Assembly: GCA_022448365.1 (NCBI GenBank)
Contig: JAKVCS010000004.1
Coordinates: 186,001-250,000, forward strand
Length of the DNA stretch: 64,000 bases
Reading direction: 5' to 3'
Source of the DNA: Saccharospirillaceae bacterium
GTDB lineage: Bacteria > Pseudomonadota > Gammaproteobacteria > Pseudomonadales > Oceanobacteraceae
Shown here piece after piece: positions 45,695-55,695 of this stretch. The first letter of the stretch is position 1; every line of letters begins with the position of its first letter. The notes below the pieces were generated by a model. That model was given only the letters and a program-made list of their open reading frames with translations, had not been told where the DNA came from and made no database searches. The translations under genes were made by a program, and so were the position numbers.

Positions 45695-45708
45695 TTGATG
45701 TGTGTCAA
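45695..45708 (+). promoter_or_regulatory. Anr/FNR-type box upstream of ccoM-like gene
   Basis: TTGATGTGTGTCAA fits the Pseudomonas Anr consensus TTGATNNNNGTCAA exactly and FNR TTGATNNNNATCAA at nine of ten. It lies 94 bases before the start at 45803. Confidence 0.68.
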
Positions 45709-45802
45709 TTTGCTACTGCCTGTCATTGTTAGAGTAGATCCAGAGCAAACGAGATGACTTACGGGTCATGTTTTATGGATAACGAACACGAGGTGAGCAG
45801 CT

Positions 45803-45922
45803 ATGTTTATGGATGAGGTAGTTTTTTCAGGATTAGCAATTGTAGGCCTGACTTGTGCCTTTTTTGTGGGTTTTTATCTCGCGGTTAAAAATGATATTCG
45901 CAAGCACGGTGCCGGTGACTAA
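45803..45922 (+). CDS. ccoM: CcoM-like small subunit of cbb3 oxidase
   Basis: A 39-residue membrane peptide with one helix, beginning MFMDEVVFSGLAIVGL and ending in basic residues. From memory the Pseudomonas stutzeri CcoM subunit, found in the cbb3 oxidase structure, starts MFVDNVV and shares the VGL and AF..GF pattern; I could not check it. GAGGTGAGCAGCT stands before the ATG. No other cbb3 genes are in the window. The Anr-type site upstream fits low-oxygen control. Confidence 0.72.
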   Translation: MFMDEVVFSGLAIVGLTCAFFVGFYLAVKNDIRKHGAGD

Positions 45923-46057
45923 GTTGCCACACTGTCCTTGCTTCCGGTTATCTGGTTAGGCGTGGGATTGTCTATGGAAGATCGGTTTATGTATTGAGTC
46001 GGTTGCTTTCGGCCTGGGTTCCGGAGTGCCATCCCTTATATAGCCGCTGCCCGTTAG

Positions 46058-46831
46058 TTACAGCTGATGCTGTGCAAGTAACAGCGGCTGGTCAAATTTT
46101 AACTGCTTTAGTGTTAATAATAACTGCTCCAGATCTTCGCCTTCCTCTACCGGCCCAATCCGCACTTTATGCAGCGGACGCTGACTGTTTTTAGCCGGTT
46201 TGTTGATGGTAACCGGCCATTTACCTTGCAGTTTTTCGACCAGAGTTCGTTGCAGTCGCGCAGCGGCGCTTGGATCGGATAAAGCACCCACTTGCACCCA
46301 GCGTTCAGTTCTGGCTTTGGGGGGATGAATAATATCCACCTTAACCTGGGCGGTACCTTGTTTGTGAATCCCGAGTTTTACTGCTGCAGCGTACGATAAA
46401 TCAATAATCCTGCTTTCATGGAATGGCCCTCGATCATTAACCCGGACAATAACCGATTGCTGGGTTTCGAGCCGCGTCACTCGCACATAGCTGGGTAGCG
46501 GCAGGGTTTTGTGAGCAGCCGTGAACTGATAAACATCATAAACCTCACCATTCGACGTGCGGTGGCCATGAAACTTCATGCCATACCAGGAAGCTACACC
46601 TTCTTCGCTGTAGTTATCAGCGTTTTCCATCACTTCATATTCTTTACCTAATACGGTGTAACGAGAAGGGTTACCCATCACACTTTTGGCTTCTGCTTTG
46701 GCAATGGGCTCTTTTAACGCCTGAATATCAGCAATCGGAGCTGGGGTGAAGTCCTGTGCATGTTTGTAGCGGGAGGGAGTGCAGGCGCTGAGCGCACCTG
46801 CTAACAACAGAAGAATAATCAGGTGTTGCAT
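46058..46831 (-). CDS. rlpA: RlpA septal lytic transglycosylase lipoprotein
   Basis: A 257-residue lipoprotein (lipobox LSAC). The double-psi barrel domain holds ASWYGMKFHGHRTSNGEVYD, TAAHKTLPLPSYVRVT, RVNDRGPF and RIIDLSYAAA. The C-terminal 75 residues fit a SPOR domain, which binds denuded glycan at the septum. The start overlaps the mltB stop (TAATG), the last gene of the elongation operon. Pseudomonas RlpA acts on glycan without stem peptides. Confidence 0.93.
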   Translation of the reverse strand: MQHLIILLLLAGALSACTPSRYKHAQDFTPAPIADIQALKEPIAKAEAKSVMGNPSRYTVLGKEYEVMENADNYSEEGVASWYGMKFHGHRTSNGEVYDVYQFTAAHKTLPLPSYVRVTRLETQQSVIVRVNDRGPFHESRIIDLSYAAAVKLGIHKQGTAQVKVDIIHPPKARTERWVQVGALSDPSAAARLQRTLVEKLQGKWPVTINKPAKNSQRPLHKVRIGPVEEGEDLEQLLLTLKQLKFDQPLLLAQHQL

Positions 46832-47811
46832 TACTTCGCCAGTTCTTCACTCAGCTGATGAACGGCCATGGCATACATACGACTGTGGTTATAGCGGGTG
46901 ATGACGTAAAAGTTATATTCTCCGAGCCAGAATTCCGCGCCCTTGTTACCTTGTAACCGAATCAGGGCCGCGGGTTTGTCGTCATCAATGGGTTCAGTCG
47001 GCGTAACCCCCAGTGCTTTCAGCTCGGCAGTTGTCCACTTTGGTTTACGGCTGTCGTTGACCACATCCTGATATCGATTGCCAGACACACGAACCCGTTG
47101 TACAACCGGTTCACCATCGCGCCAGCCATGGCGTTTGAAATAATTTGCGACACTGGCAATGGCATCTGCCGGGCTTGCCCATAAATCCCGTTTGCCATCG
47201 AGATCACCATCCACAGCGTAGCTCAGGTAGCTGGTGGGAATAAACTGACCGTACCCCATTGCGCCGGCATACGAGCCCTTTATGGTTGCAGGGTCCAGTT
47301 GCTCTTTCTCTGCCAGAGAGAAAAAGGCTTTTAATTCACGCCAGAATAACGGACGTTTCGGATAATCAAATGCCAGTGTGGCAAGAGAGTCCAATACCCG
47401 GTAGCGGCCCTGACGTTTGCCGTAAAAAGTTTCGACACCAATGATGGCGGCGATCACTTCTTTGCGCACACCGTATTTTTTCTCTGCAGCCGCCAACAAC
47501 TCCACATGTTCGGCCATAAAAGCTTTACCGCCTTCAATGCGTTTTGGGGTCAGAAAAATTTTACGGTAGTCGTACCACTCTTTGCTTTTCTCGGCAGGTC
47601 GGGCGATGGCTTCGAGAACTGAATTGAGTTTTTCAGCCTGAGATAACCAGGCTTTCGCTTCAGCAGGGGGGATTTCGTATTCTTTTTCCAGCTCTGCTGC
47701 GAACTGTTCAAAACGGGGATGCTGATCATAAGCTGCCAGAGCCGGTGTGCCCAGAGCCAGAGTTGCGCCGATCATTGCAGCAGTGCCAGCAATCAGGCCT
47801 TTGAAACGCAT
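46831..47811 (-). CDS. mltB: Lytic murein transglycosylase B
   Basis: A 326-residue family-3 lytic transglycosylase with a signal peptide. Catalytic and fold blocks: IIGVETFYGKRQGRYRVLDSLATLAFDYPKR (active Glu) and GSYAGAMGYGQFIPTSYLSYAVDGDLDGKRDLW. AGGAATTCTATT precedes ATG 47811. Not lipidated by its sequence, unlike E. coli MltB, and closer to soluble SltB of Pseudomonas. Confidence 0.94.
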   Translation of the reverse strand: MRFKGLIAGTAAMIGATLALGTPALAAYDQHPRFEQFAAELEKEYEIPPAEAKAWLSQAEKLNSVLEAIARPAEKSKEWYDYRKIFLTPKRIEGGKAFMAEHVELLAAAEKKYGVRKEVIAAIIGVETFYGKRQGRYRVLDSLATLAFDYPKRPLFWRELKAFFSLAEKEQLDPATIKGSYAGAMGYGQFIPTSYLSYAVDGDLDGKRDLWASPADAIASVANYFKRHGWRDGEPVVQRVRVSGNRYQDVVNDSRKPKWTTAELKALGVTPTEPIDDDKPAALIRLQGNKGAEFWLGEYNFYVITRYNHSRMYAMAVHQLSEELAK

Positions 47812-47863
47812 AATAGAATTCCTGTTTTCTGCGACGGCTTACGTGAAAAATAAATGAACCGCT

Positions 47864-49009
47864 CTACTTTTTACTGTGAGTATTCATCGACATCAGAATG
47901 CCAAAAGCAGCTAACAAACTCACAACCGAAGTACCACCATAACTCACTAATGGTAAGGGTACGCCGACCACGGGTAAGATGCCACTGACCATACCAATAT
48001 TTACGAACACGTAGATAAAAAAGGTAACCGCTAAACTGCCAGACAATAAACGTCCGAAAAGAGTCTCACAACGAGCGGATAAATATAAGCAGCGCATAAT
48101 AATCAGGAAGTATAGTGTTAACAGCGCCAGTACGCCGATTAATCCTAATTCTTCTGCGAGTACCGCAATGATAAAGTCGGTATGACTCTCTGGCAGGAAT
48201 TCCAACTGCGACTGAGTGCCCTGCATAAACCCTTTGCCCTCTATGCCGCCGGAGCCAATCGCAGTTTTCGATTGGATGATATTCCAGCCGGAACCAAGCG
48301 GATCACTTTCCGGGTTGAGGAAGGTAAGTACCCTTTGCTTCTGATACTCGCGCATCACGAAAAACCACATCAAGGGTGCACAGGCCGCGACTATGCCACC
48401 CATAGAGAAAATCAGCCACCAGGGCATACCAGCAAAAAACAGCACCAATAGCCCAGAGGTGCTGACCAGGATGGAGGTGCCGAGATCAGGCTGTTTCAGA
48501 ATCATCACGGTTGGGATGGCGATAATCATCATCGCTTTTACCAGATCAAATAACCTTGGCGGCACCGGGCGTTTTGACATATACCATGCGACTGCTAACG
48601 GCAGTGCTAACTTTACCAACTCGGAAGGCTGGAAGCGCGGCAGGCCCGGTAAATCGAGCCAGCGTTGCGCACCCTTTGCCCCAACACCGGCAACCAGCAC
48701 AGCAACAAGCGCAATCAGACCGGCACTATATCCCCAGGGCGCCAGTCGCTGATAAACACGAGGCGGAATCTGAGCTGCAATAAATAAGCCGGTAAAACCA
48801 ATGGCGTAGTGAATGGCCTGGCGTTTCACCATGCCCCAGTCCTGACCGCTGGCACTGTAAAGCAGCAACAAACCAGCGCTGGTGAGGCCCAGCAACAACA
48901 GCAGTAAAATCAGGTCTACGTGGATACGAGCGAACCAGGCACGGCTGCGATTAAAGCCATGCTCTGAGCTGGCTTCGGACATGGTGCGGGAAAAATCAGT
49001 ACCGGCCAT
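47864..49009 (-). CDS. rodA: Rod-shape determining peptidoglycan polymerase RodA
   Basis: A 381-residue SEDS protein with about ten helices. Family blocks include FQPSELVKLALPLAVAWYMS, QPDLGTSILVSTSGLLVLFFAG, FLPESHTDFIIAVLAEELGLIG and LPLVSYGGTSVVSLLAAFGILMS. It polymerises glycan in partnership with PBP2. TAATG overlap joins it to mrdA. Confidence 0.96.
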   Translation of the reverse strand: MAGTDFSRTMSEASSEHGFNRSRAWFARIHVDLILLLLLLGLTSAGLLLLYSASGQDWGMVKRQAIHYAIGFTGLFIAAQIPPRVYQRLAPWGYSAGLIALVAVLVAGVGAKGAQRWLDLPGLPRFQPSELVKLALPLAVAWYMSKRPVPPRLFDLVKAMMIIAIPTVMILKQPDLGTSILVSTSGLLVLFFAGMPWWLIFSMGGIVAACAPLMWFFVMREYQKQRVLTFLNPESDPLGSGWNIIQSKTAIGSGGIEGKGFMQGTQSQLEFLPESHTDFIIAVLAEELGLIGVLALLTLYFLIIMRCLYLSARCETLFGRLLSGSLAVTFFIYVFVNIGMVSGILPVVGVPLPLVSYGGTSVVSLLAAFGILMSMNTHSKK

Positions 49010-50862
49010 TACCCTTCCGCGCCTCCTAGATATTCATTAATAATGGTCTGGGCGATGGGGCCGGCCGTTTTACCCGCAGACTCACCGTTTTCGACCACGA
49101 CAGCAACGGCAATTGCCGGGTTATCAATCGGGGCAAATGCAATAAACAATGCGTGATCCCGCAGGCGTTCTTTCAGCGCTTCTGAGTCGTACTCTTCATC
49201 CTGTTTAATACCAACGACCTGAGCGGTACCGGTTTTACCGGCAATCGGGTAGCGAAGGTTTTTCTGCAGTCGTCGGGCGGTACCATGGGTTCCGGTGATC
49301 ACTTTCTTCATAGCGGAGAACATTTTGTCCCAGTCAGCCGGATCTTTCAGTGTTACGTTATCAATATCGGGATCGGGAATAATATCCAGTTCGTCATTGT
49401 GCGCGTAGATCAGGCGCGGCGTTACCCATTTACCGCGATTGGCTAATACCGCGGTGGCGGTCGCCAGCTGGATGGGAGTGGTCAGCATATACCCCTGGCC
49501 AATCCCGAGGTTGACGGTATCGCCAGCATACCAGTGGGTTTTGGCTTTGCGCCGTTTCCAGTCGCGACTGGGGAGCAGTCCCCGTAAGGCATTATTTACA
49601 TCCAGCGTCATATTACGGCCAAAGCCGAATTGCCCCAAAAACGGCGAAATTAAATCAACGCCGGTACGCACGGCGACGTCATAAAAATAGGTGTCGCAGG
49701 ATTCAACAATGGCAGCTTCCATGTCCACCATGCCATGACCGGTTCGTTTCCAGTCGCGATAAATCCGGTCGTCATTGGGTAGCTGATACCAGCCCTGATC
49801 GTCGATTTCTTCGTTCCAACTGGTGGTGCCAGCATCAATCATGGCCAAACCCAGAAAGGGTTTCAGGGTGGATGCGGGTGGATACTGTCCTCGACGGGTA
49901 CGATCGAATAGCGGTAAGTCCGGATTATCTCTTAATGCGGAATAATCCTTATGGGAAATGCCGGTAACAAATAAATTAGGGTCATAGCTGGGGTTGCTGT
50001 AGATACTGAGAATACCGCCACTGGCGACTTCAATCGCGACTAATGCACCACGACGACCTTGCAGTTGTTGCTCCGCCAGTTGCTGAAGCCGTGTATCCAA
50101 ATGCAGGGTAATGTCGTCACCGGGAATCGGATCGGTTTGTTCAATTACCCGTAAAATTCGGCCTCGGGCATTGGTCTCGACTTTCTGATAACCCACCTGG
50201 CCATGCAAATCGGCCTCGTATTGTTTTTCGATCCCTAATTTACCGATAAAGCGCGTAGCACTGTACTGACGTTTTTTATCCAGGTCTTCGTCCAGTCGAT
50301 TCTGTTCTTTCTGGTTAATACGGGCGACGTATCCCAGTACATGAGCAAAAGATTTGCCCTGTGGGTAATGCCTGACAAGCTGTGCCTCAACATCGACACC
50401 GGGCAGGTAGGTGCGATTAACCATCACTTTGGCAATTTCTTCTTCACTGAGCTTGTGTCGCAAAACGATGGGTTCAAAAGGCCGACGGCGATATTTACGG
50501 CGTTTTTCAAACTGTTCCTTATTGCGCCCTGAGATACCAATCAGCTTATCCAGGTAGCTGATGGTCTGCTCCATGTCGTTAACTCGTTCGGGAACCAGCG
50601 TCAGGCTGTAAGACGGCACATTCTCCGCCAACAGCACCCCATTGCGGTCATAGATGAGTCCCCGGTTGGGTGCAATGGGTTTGAGTTGAATCCGATTGTT
50701 TTCTGACAGGTCGCGATATTTTTCGTGCAAATCGATCTGCAGGTGCATCATGCGCCAGCCGAGGATGCATAACATCAGAAATATGATGATCGCCAGCACA
50801 ATCGCCCGGGAACGAAACAGCAGTTTTTCCGCTGATTTATCCCTGAACGAGTGCTCCCACAT
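49009..50862 (-). CDS. mrdA: Penicillin-binding protein 2
   Basis: A 617-residue class B PBP. It has one N-terminal helix (LAIIIFLMLCILGWRMM), a pedestal domain, then the transpeptidase: catalytic STLK in PPASTLKPFLGLAM, SxN-type ESCDTY, and AGKTGTAQV (KTG). Crosslinks the side wall with RodA in the elongasome. AGGAAACC precedes ATG 50862. Confidence 0.96.
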   Translation of the reverse strand: MWEHSFRDKSAEKLLFRSRAIVLAIIIFLMLCILGWRMMHLQIDLHEKYRDLSENNRIQLKPIAPNRGLIYDRNGVLLAENVPSYSLTLVPERVNDMEQTISYLDKLIGISGRNKEQFEKRRKYRRRPFEPIVLRHKLSEEEIAKVMVNRTYLPGVDVEAQLVRHYPQGKSFAHVLGYVARINQKEQNRLDEDLDKKRQYSATRFIGKLGIEKQYEADLHGQVGYQKVETNARGRILRVIEQTDPIPGDDITLHLDTRLQQLAEQQLQGRRGALVAIEVASGGILSIYSNPSYDPNLFVTGISHKDYSALRDNPDLPLFDRTRRGQYPPASTLKPFLGLAMIDAGTTSWNEEIDDQGWYQLPNDDRIYRDWKRTGHGMVDMEAAIVESCDTYFYDVAVRTGVDLISPFLGQFGFGRNMTLDVNNALRGLLPSRDWKRRKAKTHWYAGDTVNLGIGQGYMLTTPIQLATATAVLANRGKWVTPRLIYAHNDELDIIPDPDIDNVTLKDPADWDKMFSAMKKVITGTHGTARRLQKNLRYPIAGKTGTAQVVGIKQDEEYDSEALKERLRDHALFIAFAPIDNPAIAVAVVVENGESAGKTAGPIAQTIINEYLGGAEG

Positions 50863-50876
50863 AATGGTTTCCTGGC

Positions 50877-51344
50877 TTACTTGTGGTAGGGGTGCCCCTG
50901 GAGAATACTCCAGGCACGGTACAGTTGTTCGGCCATCAGCACCCGCACCAGAGGATGGGGAAGAGTCAGATTGGATAACGACCAGCGTTGTTTCGCCAAC
51001 GACAACACGTCCTGCGTCATACCATCCGGGCCGCCAATCAGCAGAGCGACATCGCCTCCCTGCATACGCCAGTTGCTGAGGTTTTCTGCCAGCTGCTCGG
51101 TCCTCCAGGGTTTACCTTTTACATCCAGTGCAACCACGTGATCCTGGGGGCGAATGGCTTTTTTCAGCGCTTCCGCCTCCTGTTGCATGGCCTTTTCTTT
51201 ACTGGTGTTTTTGGCGCGGTGCCCCGGGTTGATTTCGACCAGCTCCAAAGCGCAATCGCTAGGCAGTCGTTTGGCGTATTCCTGATAGCCTTGTTCAACC
51301 CAGGCTGGCATTTTGGTGCCAACCGCCAGCAAGCGAAGCTTCAT
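50877..51344 (-). CDS. rlmH: 23S rRNA pseudouridine-1915 N3-methyltransferase
   Basis: A 155-residue SPOUT methyltransferase. Blocks: [18 protein letters not shown] and [34 protein letters not shown], the knot-forming end. It is adjacent to rsfS and mrdA in the conserved order. It modifies Psi1915 of helix 69. Confidence 0.96.
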   Translation of the reverse strand: MKLRLLAVGTKMPAWVEQGYQEYAKRLPSDCALELVEINPGHRAKNTSKEKAMQQEAEALKKAIRPQDHVVALDVKGKPWRTEQLAENLSNWRMQGGDVALLIGGPDGMTQDVLSLAKQRWSLSNLTLPHPLVRVLMAEQLYRAWSILQGHPYHK

Positions 51345-51350
51345 AGAAAA

Positions 51351-51689
51351 TCAGTCTTCGCTGTCTTCTGGCTCACCCCAGAGGCGCTCCAGATCGTAAA
51401 AGTGGCGCGATTGATCGGTCATTACGTGAACCACAACATCACCCAGATCGATGAGTACCCAGTCGGCGGCTGCACGGCCCTCAGTGCCATTCGGTCGCAA
51501 ACCTGCATGTTTGGCTTTTTCCTCCACGTTGCCAGCAACGGCTGTGACATGGCGGTTAGAGGTACCGGTGGCGATGATCATCCAGTCGGTAACCGAAGTA
51601 CGGCCACGGACATCCAGTTCAGTGATGTTTTGCGCTTTCATGTCGTCCAGCGCGTCAACCACCAGAGATTTAATTTGCTCAGTTTGCAT
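51351..51689 (-). CDS. rsfS: Ribosomal silencing factor
   Basis: A 112-residue member of the RsfS/Iojap family (LVVDALDDMKAQNITELDVRGRTSVTDWMIIATGTSNRHV, WVLIDLGDVVVHVM, FYDLERLWG). It binds L14 and blocks subunit joining in stationary phase. Sits between nadD and rlmH as usual. Confidence 0.96.
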   Translation of the reverse strand: MQTEQIKSLVVDALDDMKAQNITELDVRGRTSVTDWMIIATGTSNRHVTAVAGNVEEKAKHAGLRPNGTEGRAAADWVLIDLGDVVVHVMTDQSRHFYDLERLWGEPEDSED

Positions 51690-51695
51690 TAAGTT

Positions 51696-52346
51696 CTATC
51701 GATAGAGTTGATGTTGGTTTAAGTATTCCAGTACCGCGTCCGGCACCAGAAAGCGGATATTGTCGCCTTGCTTGATAGCCTGACGCAAGTAAGAAGCCGA
51801 GATATCCAGTTCAGGCAGCGCTTTCAGGCAAATTCTGCCATGTTCAGCGGCCAGAAGTTGCGTTATGTCGCTTTGGCGCTGCGACAATTGCTGCTGTTGC
51901 CAGTCACTGGCATTGGACTGCTGGGCAGAATCCAGCTCCGGGCGGCTGACAACCAGCAAATTAGCCAGTTGCAGCAATTCCAGCGGTTGATGCCAGAATT
52001 CGAAACCCTGCCAGGCATCGTCACCAATCACCCAGGTGAATTGCACCTCAGGGTGTTGCTGCTTCAGTGCACTGACAGTAACGGCGCTGTAGCTTAAATC
52101 GTCACGTTGCAGTTCGATTGCACAGGGTTCAACGCCGGTTAACGATTCACAACCCAGGCTGACCATCTGCAGGCGTTGCTCGCCGCTTGCCTGGGGCTGT
52201 GGCCGATGCGGCGGTATACGATTCGGGATCAGCAAGACTTTGCTGAAACCAAGATCGCGCAGCTGCGCAGCAATGCGTAAATGACCGATGTGGATGGGGT
52301 CAAAAGTCCCGCCGAGCAATGCCCAGCGGTTTTGCGGTTGTGACAT
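51696..52346 (-). CDS. nadD: Nicotinate-mononucleotide adenylyltransferase
   Basis: A 216-residue nucleotidyltransferase with the family start WALLGGTFDPIHIGHLRIA (HxGH) and the ISASYLRQAI end motif (ISxxxxR). It makes deamido-NAD in the NAD pathway. ATG 52346 lies past the proA stop; a longer frame from 52373 would overlap proA by 20 bases. Confidence 0.94.
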   Translation of the reverse strand: MSQPQNRWALLGGTFDPIHIGHLRIAAQLRDLGFSKVLLIPNRIPPHRPQPQASGEQRLQMVSLGCESLTGVEPCAIELQRDDLSYSAVTVSALKQQHPEVQFTWVIGDDAWQGFEFWHQPLELLQLANLLVVSRPELDSAQQSNASDWQQQQLSQRQSDITQLLAAEHGRICLKALPELDISASYLRQAIKQGDNIRFLVPDAVLEYLNQHQLYR

Positions 52347-52353
52347 AGCTCTG

Positions 52354-53610
52354 TTATTGACGGATTTCGCCATTGCCCAGCACCACGTATTTCTGTGATG
52401 TCAGACCTTCCAGACCTACCGGGCCACGGGCGTGGATCTTGTCGGTGGAAATACCAATCTCGGCACCCAGGCCGTATTCAAAGCCATCAGCAAAGCGGGT
52501 TGATGCGTTAATCATCACCGAGCTGGAGTCGACTTCAGTCAGGAAGCGACGCGCCAGTGTGTAGTTTTCACTGATGATGCTGTCGGTGTGATGGGAGCCG
52601 TAGTGATTGATGTGTTCAATCGCCTGGTCCATATCGTCGACCAGTTTGATCGACAGAATTGGCGCCAGGTACTCGGTGTGCCAGTCGTCTTCGGTTGCCG
52701 GAATGGCATCGGCAAGGATTTCGCGGGTGGCATCACAACCACGCAGTTCTACACCAATCTCACCATAAGCTTCAGCCAATTCTGGCAAGACGCTGGCGGC
52801 CATGGCTTTGTGTACCAGCAGCGTTTCCATGGTGTTACAGGTGCCGTAGCGATGCGTTTTGGCATTAATCGCAATGTTCACGGCTTTGGTTTTATCGGCG
52901 AACTGGTCGATGTAGACGTGACAAATGCCGTCTAAATGCTTGATAACCGTAACTTTGGCGTCACGACTGATACGTTTGATCAGGCCTTTGCCGCCACGTG
53001 GGACAATCACATCAACGTATTCTGGCATGGTAATCAGCTCACCCACGGCCGCACGATCTGTGGTTTCAACAACCTGAACTGTTTCAGCTGGTAAGCCAGC
53101 TTCAGCCAGACCTTTGGCGATGCATTCGGATAGCGCCTGGTTGGCTTCAATGGCTTCTGAGCCACCACGGAGGATGGCTGCGTTACCGGATTTCAGACAC
53201 AGGCTTGCCGCTTCGATGGTTACGTTAGGGCGGCTCTCGTAGATAATACCGATAACACCCAGAGGGACGCGCATTTTACCGATCTGAATACCGCTGGGGC
53301 GGTATTTCAGGTCGGTGATTTCACCCACAGGATCAGGCAGCGCAGCCACCTGCTGCAGCCCCTCGATCATGGTGTCTATTGTGGCATCGGTCAGTTGCAG
53401 GCGATCGAGTAGAGCAGCATCCAAACCATTGTCTTCGCCACGTTTCATATCGCGCTGGTTGGCGATTTTCAGCTGGTCGCGTTGTTCACTGATGGCATCA
53501 GCAATGGCCAGTAATGCGGTATTTTTCTCCTGGCTGGAAGCACGGGCAATCGCACGTGAAGCTTTGCGCGCATTGGCACCCAGGGTTTTCATATATTCGG
53601 TAACGTCCAT
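52354..53610 (-). CDS. proA: Glutamate-5-semialdehyde dehydrogenase
   Basis: A 418-residue aldehyde-dehydrogenase fold. The catalytic Cys is in [16 protein letters not shown]; also [31 protein letters not shown], and [17 protein letters not shown]-like end ([24 protein letters not shown]). Second step of proline synthesis. An ATG at 53592 is an alternative start. Confidence 0.95.
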   Translation of the reverse strand: MDVTEYMKTLGANARKASRAIARASSQEKNTALLAIADAISEQRDQLKIANQRDMKRGEDNGLDAALLDRLQLTDATIDTMIEGLQQVAALPDPVGEITDLKYRPSGIQIGKMRVPLGVIGIIYESRPNVTIEAASLCLKSGNAAILRGGSEAIEANQALSECIAKGLAEAGLPAETVQVVETTDRAAVGELITMPEYVDVIVPRGGKGLIKRISRDAKVTVIKHLDGICHVYIDQFADKTKAVNIAINAKTHRYGTCNTMETLLVHKAMAASVLPELAEAYGEIGVELRGCDATREILADAIPATEDDWHTEYLAPILSIKLVDDMDQAIEHINHYGSHHTDSIISENYTLARRFLTEVDSSSVMINASTRFADGFEYGLGAEIGISTDKIHARGPVGLEGLTSQKYVVLGNGEIRQ

Positions 53611-53758
53611 CGATTACACCGGTCTGTACGGGGTTGACGAGAAAGGCCGCTAGTATATACCAACTGCGCCTTGTACTACACTTAGGCAAGTTGCGGCGGA
53701 TAACATCAGCAAAGCCGTTCGTAGCCTTCACTCATCCCAATGACTGGATTGTTTCTAC

Positions 53759-54691
53759 ATGGAAAAAGCACAGTTCCACAGTTTGGTGGTTATTCAGGTA
53801 AAAGTAATCTACTGCCTGCTGGCGGCCGCCGGACTGAGTGTGATTGCCGTACTCGATTTATCAGAAGGTAAGAAAGTGTTCGCTGCTGTGGCAGCCGGGT
53901 TTTCCCTGATGCTGGTGTTGTACTCTGGATACTTACTGTTGCGTCGTAAAAAACGCTCCTCGCCTTATCCGGAATGGATGCTGGTTGGTTTGTTATCCAT
54001 TTTTACTCTGTTTGGGATGAATCAGAGTGCGCAAGTGGTGCACTGGGTGTATTTTGTCCCGATCTACACCTACTTTCTGTTTCCTTTTCGGGTTGCCAGC
54101 TATATCACCCTGGTCTACAGCGTTGCGCTGGTGCTGTTGGTACTGAATCACTATGACAGCTACATGCGACTGCAACTGCTGTTTACTTACGCGGCCTGCT
54201 ATACGTTTTCTGTGATGTACGCTCTGGTTAATGAACGCAATAACCAGGGACTGACGGAAATCGTAAATACCGACCCGTTAACTCAGGTATATAACCAGCA
54301 TCAACTGGGCCTGGACCTGAATAAAGAGATGACCCGCGCAGACCGTCAACGCAGTCAGCTGGTGTTATTGGCGGTGGCGACGCCGACTGCCTGGCATCAG
54401 CTTAAAGTTGAAGATTATGATCAGCGCCTCAGTTATCTGGGCAAAAAATTACGCAAGAGCCTGCGTAATTACGATGCCTGCTATCGGTTAAATACGGATG
54501 ACTTCGCCATACTGATGCCTCACAGTGAACTGGCAGAAGCTGATGCTTTGAAACAACAGATTCATGAGGCTATGCAAAGCAGTCGCTATCCGGAACTGCG
54601 GCAGCTGGCGATGCACGCCGAGGGTTATCGACCCGATGACGACAGTGACAGTCTTACCGATCGGGTCATGGAGGCGCTCCATGTTGCATGA
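53759..54691 (+). CDS. Membrane protein with degenerate GGDEF domain (first of a pair)
   Basis: A 310-residue protein: about five hydrophobic segments (about 12-165), then a GGDEF-fold domain beginning IVNTDPLTQVYNQHQL. At the active-site loop the sequence reads YRLNTDDFAIL, so the GGDEF motif is lost. It probably does not make cyclic di-GMP; a binding or partner role is possible. The stop overlaps the start of a similar protein by 11 bases. Divergent from proA. Confidence 0.82.
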   Translation: MEKAQFHSLVVIQVKVIYCLLAAAGLSVIAVLDLSEGKKVFAAVAAGFSLMLVLYSGYLLLRRKKRSSPYPEWMLVGLLSIFTLFGMNQSAQVVHWVYFVPIYTYFLFPFRVASYITLVYSVALVLLVLNHYDSYMRLQLLFTYAACYTFSVMYALVNERNNQGLTEIVNTDPLTQVYNQHQLGLDLNKEMTRADRQRSQLVLLAVATPTAWHQLKVEDYDQRLSYLGKKLRKSLRNYDACYRLNTDDFAILMPHSELAEADALKQQIHEAMQSSRYPELRQLAMHAEGYRPDDDSDSLTDRVMEALHVA

Positions 54692-55670
54692 TCTTTCACA
54701 GGAACAATTACAACCACGGTTACAAATTGTGGTGTATACCCTGGCCGCGGTTGCCGTCAGCATTCTGATGTATGACCAGTATCGCCAGGGGCTTTACCCT
54801 TTGGTTCTGAGTAATGCGATTGCCATTCCAGCATTTTTATTCAGCGCCATTTTTGTTTTTATTAACCGCAATCGCGAAATTTTCACCTGGGTGAATTACC
54901 CGCTGATTTTGTTATTAGTGACGCTGGCGCTTTACCAGTTGCGCCACTATCCGCAACTGATGATTCACTATTTATACGCGGTGCCACTGTTCAGTTATTT
55001 TTGTTTGCCGATCATGCAGGCAACGTTTTTCAATTTTCTGGTGGCGATCGCTGTGATTGCCATTGTCTGGTCTGATTCGGGCACTGCTTATGGTTTGCGC
55101 ACCGGGACCAACTATCTGCTGTTGCTCGGTTCTGCCTGGTGTTTTGCCTATCTGACGTTACTGAAATCAGAGTCATTGAAGCGACTGGCACTGACCGATG
55201 CTGAAAGTGGTGCGTATAACAGTCGCCACTTTTCGCATACGCTGGAGAGGGAAATTGCCCGCAGCGAAAGTACCCGCCAGTCAGTTTCTCTGATTGGTTT
55301 GGTGATTGAAGATTACAAACAGCTGATGGATATTCACGGTAATCGTGCTGTTCAGCAATTGCTGCCTGCCTTTGTGCGCCGTGCGCAGGATCAGATTCGT
55401 GCTGCAGACGAGGTATTTCGACTGGATGAGGATAAGTTTGTATTGGTATTGCCTCACTGTCCTGAAGACGGAGCGATCGTACTGATGGAGCGGGTGAAAC
55501 GTAATCTGCAGCAGCATGTATGGAAGCCAGTAGCGGAGATGACATTAGAAACCGCAGCGGTTACCTGGCTACCGGGAGAAGACAGCAAAGATGTGGAAAA
55601 ACGTCTGGAAATGAAACTGAAGAAACAGAAACTCGCCAGTCTGCAATTGGCCGCCTTTGCCGACGGCTGA
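54681..55670 (+). CDS. Membrane protein with degenerate GGDEF domain (second of a pair)
   Basis: A 329-residue protein built like the previous one: five to six hydrophobic segments (about 15-165) and a C-terminal GGDEF fold opening LALTDAESGAYNSRHF. The active loop reads FRLDEDKFVLVL instead of GGDEF. The start is the ATG at 54681, inside the end of the first gene. The two are paralogues with a coupled start. Confidence 0.82.
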   Translation: MLHDLSQEQLQPRLQIVVYTLAAVAVSILMYDQYRQGLYPLVLSNAIAIPAFLFSAIFVFINRNREIFTWVNYPLILLLVTLALYQLRHYPQLMIHYLYAVPLFSYFCLPIMQATFFNFLVAIAVIAIVWSDSGTAYGLRTGTNYLLLLGSAWCFAYLTLLKSESLKRLALTDAESGAYNSRHFSHTLEREIARSESTRQSVSLIGLVIEDYKQLMDIHGNRAVQQLLPAFVRRAQDQIRAADEVFRLDEDKFVLVLPHCPEDGAIVLMERVKRNLQQHVWKPVAEMTLETAAVTWLPGEDSKDVEKRLEMKLKKQKLASLQLAAFADG

Positions 55671-55695
55671 TGCCGTCGTTCATCGCAGTTTCATG

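Noticed and set aside
53759-55670. Active diguanylate cyclases
   Set aside because: Both GGDEF signatures are lost, so catalytic activity is not supported.
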